From Maniola hyperantus (lineage: Eukaryota > Arthropoda > Insecta > Lepidoptera > Nymphalidae), in the NCBI RefSeq assembly GCF_902806685.2, contig NC_048557.2:5452666-5516665 (forward strand): a stretch of DNA of 64,000 nucleotides. The letters are read 5' to 3'. Under the pieces are notes generated by a model. The model searched no databases. It saw only the letters and a program-made list of their open reading frames with translations, and was not told the DNA's origin. The translations under genes and the position numbers were made by a program. This document shows, one piece after another, positions 62,438 to 64,000 of the stretch. Numbering within the stretch: the first letter of the stretch is position 1; each line of letters starts with the position of its first letter.

Positions 62438-63530
62438 TTGCTTCTAGCAGGTTTGCCAGACACCTACAAACCTATGATTATGGCAATAGAGAGTTCAGGT
62501 GTGTCTATTAGTGCAGATTTTGTGAAAACTAAGATTCTACAAGATGTAAAGTCCTCGGACTCAGCTGCATTTTATACTAATTATAATAAAAGGAATGTAC
62601 ATAGGTTTAGTCGGAACAAGGGTCACGGAAAGGGTCCCCGCTGCTACATTTGCAATGAGTACGGCCACAAGAGCCCTAACTGTACTTCGAATAAGAAGAA
62701 GGAGAGTAAATCTAAAAGTAAGAATAGCAATTCTGGATTTGTAGCTGCTTTTTCAGTTAGCATTGACAATTGCTGGGTCATCGACTCCGAGGGGTGCGAG
62801 CGTGCACATGACCGTGGCAACGATTAAAATGGCAGACAGTAAAAGCTTACAAGTGAAAGGATGTGGCAATTTAAATCTACAAATACCAGGATCCGGCAAC
62901 AACACTCAAGTCATTCAGGTTAGAGACGTTTTATATGTGCCAGGACTAGCAACCAACTTGCTGTCAGTCAGTCAAATGACTCGGAATGGGTGTCAGTTAA
63001 AATTTACAGAAAATGAATGTAGCATCTATCAAAATCAGAAATTAATTTTGACAGCGAAATGTATAAATAATATGTATATAGTGAATGATACAGAATATGC
63101 ACTTTTTACTTTTACTTATTTATGGCATCAAAGATTAGGTCACCTAAACTTTACTGACCTTGCAAAAATTAAAGAATTTACTACTGGTACCGATTTACCA
63201 CAATCTATAAATACAAATGATGTACTTTGCACTACCTGTATTGAAGGAAAGCAGACGAGACAGCCGTTTAAGAATAGTATAGTAGTAGTAAGAATATTAA
63301 TAGTAAGAATAGTATTTCGCCTTGTTCTGATATCGGTGACTACTAACCTGATGATGAAGACTGACTATCGACCCAACGAATTATTGAGACAATCATCCTC
63401 TGAACCATAAGAAAATAATTTAAGTGATAGAAAACGCGGCCGAGCTAAAATAGGAAAGACAAATAAAGAGTGTTGGATTAGGGAAGCGAATAAAAACAAA
63501 CATATGAAACCCCCTCCTGATTCCTAATGC
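62438..63530 (+). pseudogene. copia Gag-Pol remnant (plus strand)
   Basis: The sequence enters in the middle of Gag (LLAGLPDTYKPMIMAIESSG), then knuckle CYICNEYGHKSPNC. At the protease the frame is broken right at the active site: WVIDS is followed by extra bases, and SVHMT continues in the next frame. The pre-integrase part reads LYVPGLATNLLSVSQMTRNG, YLWHQRLGHLNFTDLAKIK and CTTCIEGKQTRQPF, after which it degrades into linker-like words to about 63530. It is related to the minus-strand copia at 40.9-42.6 kb. Confidence 0.82.
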
Positions 63531-64000
63531 TGAAACACAATTTTAATACGAGTTCAAGATTGGCTGGTCGAGTTTGGTTTGATGGATTTATAACCAGATA
63601 CAGATACAGCATAACCATGCTGTATCTCAATGGCACACTAATTTCGTGAAAATTTCTAATAATTAAATGTCAAACTCAAACAAAAAATTCTTGTGGGCTC
63701 TGGGCTCATGTCGAATGTACTAGATAGGACTCTGCGGACAATTATGTGTGCGATATATGTTGATCACCATTGCCCACATGCTGATCACAATTGCCAACCG
63801 ATGGTGGCAAACTTAATTTTTTTTAATGTTTTACTATACCAAAATTAATAAACCAAAGTGATGAAAGTTGATCTCAATAGTTAATAGTTAAAAAAGTAAA
63901 GTTTGTAATAAGAACCGAACAATAAATAGTTAATAGATTTGCTTTGTTTTCCATTCTCGCTTAGGTGATCCCCATTACCCCCCCACTTGGGTGCCAAAAT
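63531..64000. other. No gene seen, one small hairpin
   Basis: AGATACAGCAT at 63602-63612 is exactly mirrored by ATGCTGTATCT at 63617-63627 with a 4-base loop. The rest is unassigned AT-rich DNA, with a C-run near 63980. Confidence 0.45.

Overview
The window looks like an intergenic stretch of an insect genome, most likely a moth or butterfly. The case rests on AT-rich sequence with introns, an assembly gap of N, copia elements carrying a GGTTATGGGCCCAG-type primer site, Penelope, Sailor/Tc1-mariner, pogo and Harbinger pieces, and dispersed repeats that I associate with Lepidoptera from memory. I found no convincing ordinary host gene. Almost every long reading frame belongs to a transposable element, so the region is a deeply nested transposon graveyard with a few young insertions. 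Order is inferred from interruptions and target-site duplications (TSDs).

Layout. 0-2.8 kb: a Tc1-mariner element of the DD82E (Sailor-like) type with perfect 27-bp ends, then a foldback repeat. 2.8-6.4 kb: dispersed repeats and a short tandem duplication. 6.4-9.6 kb: a local array of about 0.37-kb repeat units, split by a pogo-like element that itself holds a Penelope-like head-to-head insertion and one of three related MITEs. 10-11.7 kb: a minus-strand BEL/Pao remnant fused to a piggyBac fragment and interrupted by a foldback element. 11.9-13.9 kb: an unrecognised minus-strand frame of over 400 codons and a divergent small frame. 14-16.7 kb: a retroelement Gag scrap, repeats and a truncated mariner. 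16.7-18.4 kb: a copia Gag joined to a pogo-like tail.

18.4-22.2 kb: a complete-looking DNA transposon with matching ends, a 4-bp flanking duplication and a four-exon gene of 738 codons. It resembles DUF7869-type proteins and may be a poorly described transposase; this is the best candidate for novelty. 22.3-25.2 kb: a LINE tail, two copia pieces in opposite orientation and a hairpin MITE. 26.2-30.9 kb: a second copy of the copia-pogo chimera, interrupted by a Ty3/gypsy element (gypsy-1) truncated at its 3' end. 30.9-38.7 kb: a jockey-like LINE interrupted between its two ORFs by gypsy-2, whose pol tail is in turn split by a 655-bp element. 38.8-44.6 kb: a Harbinger derivative, a fragment of gypsy-2, a copia pseudogene, a Tigger/pogo pseudogene and a second relative of the DUF7869-type gene. 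45.3-47.3 kb: DIRS-like and Helitron fragments.

47.4-62.0 kb: a CR1-like LINE split by gypsy-3. Gypsy-3 is 12.6 kb long, with 786-bp LTRs differing at only three bases by my reading, and is itself split inside RNase H by an apparently full-length I/LOA-type LINE with a 10-bp TSD. 62.4-63.5 kb: a last copia pseudogene.

The elements mostly do not cooperate; the window records successive insertions. The copies most likely to matter biologically are the DUF7869-type transposon, the I/LOA LINE and the near-complete gypsy-2. All family assignments come from motifs read by eye; no database search was run.
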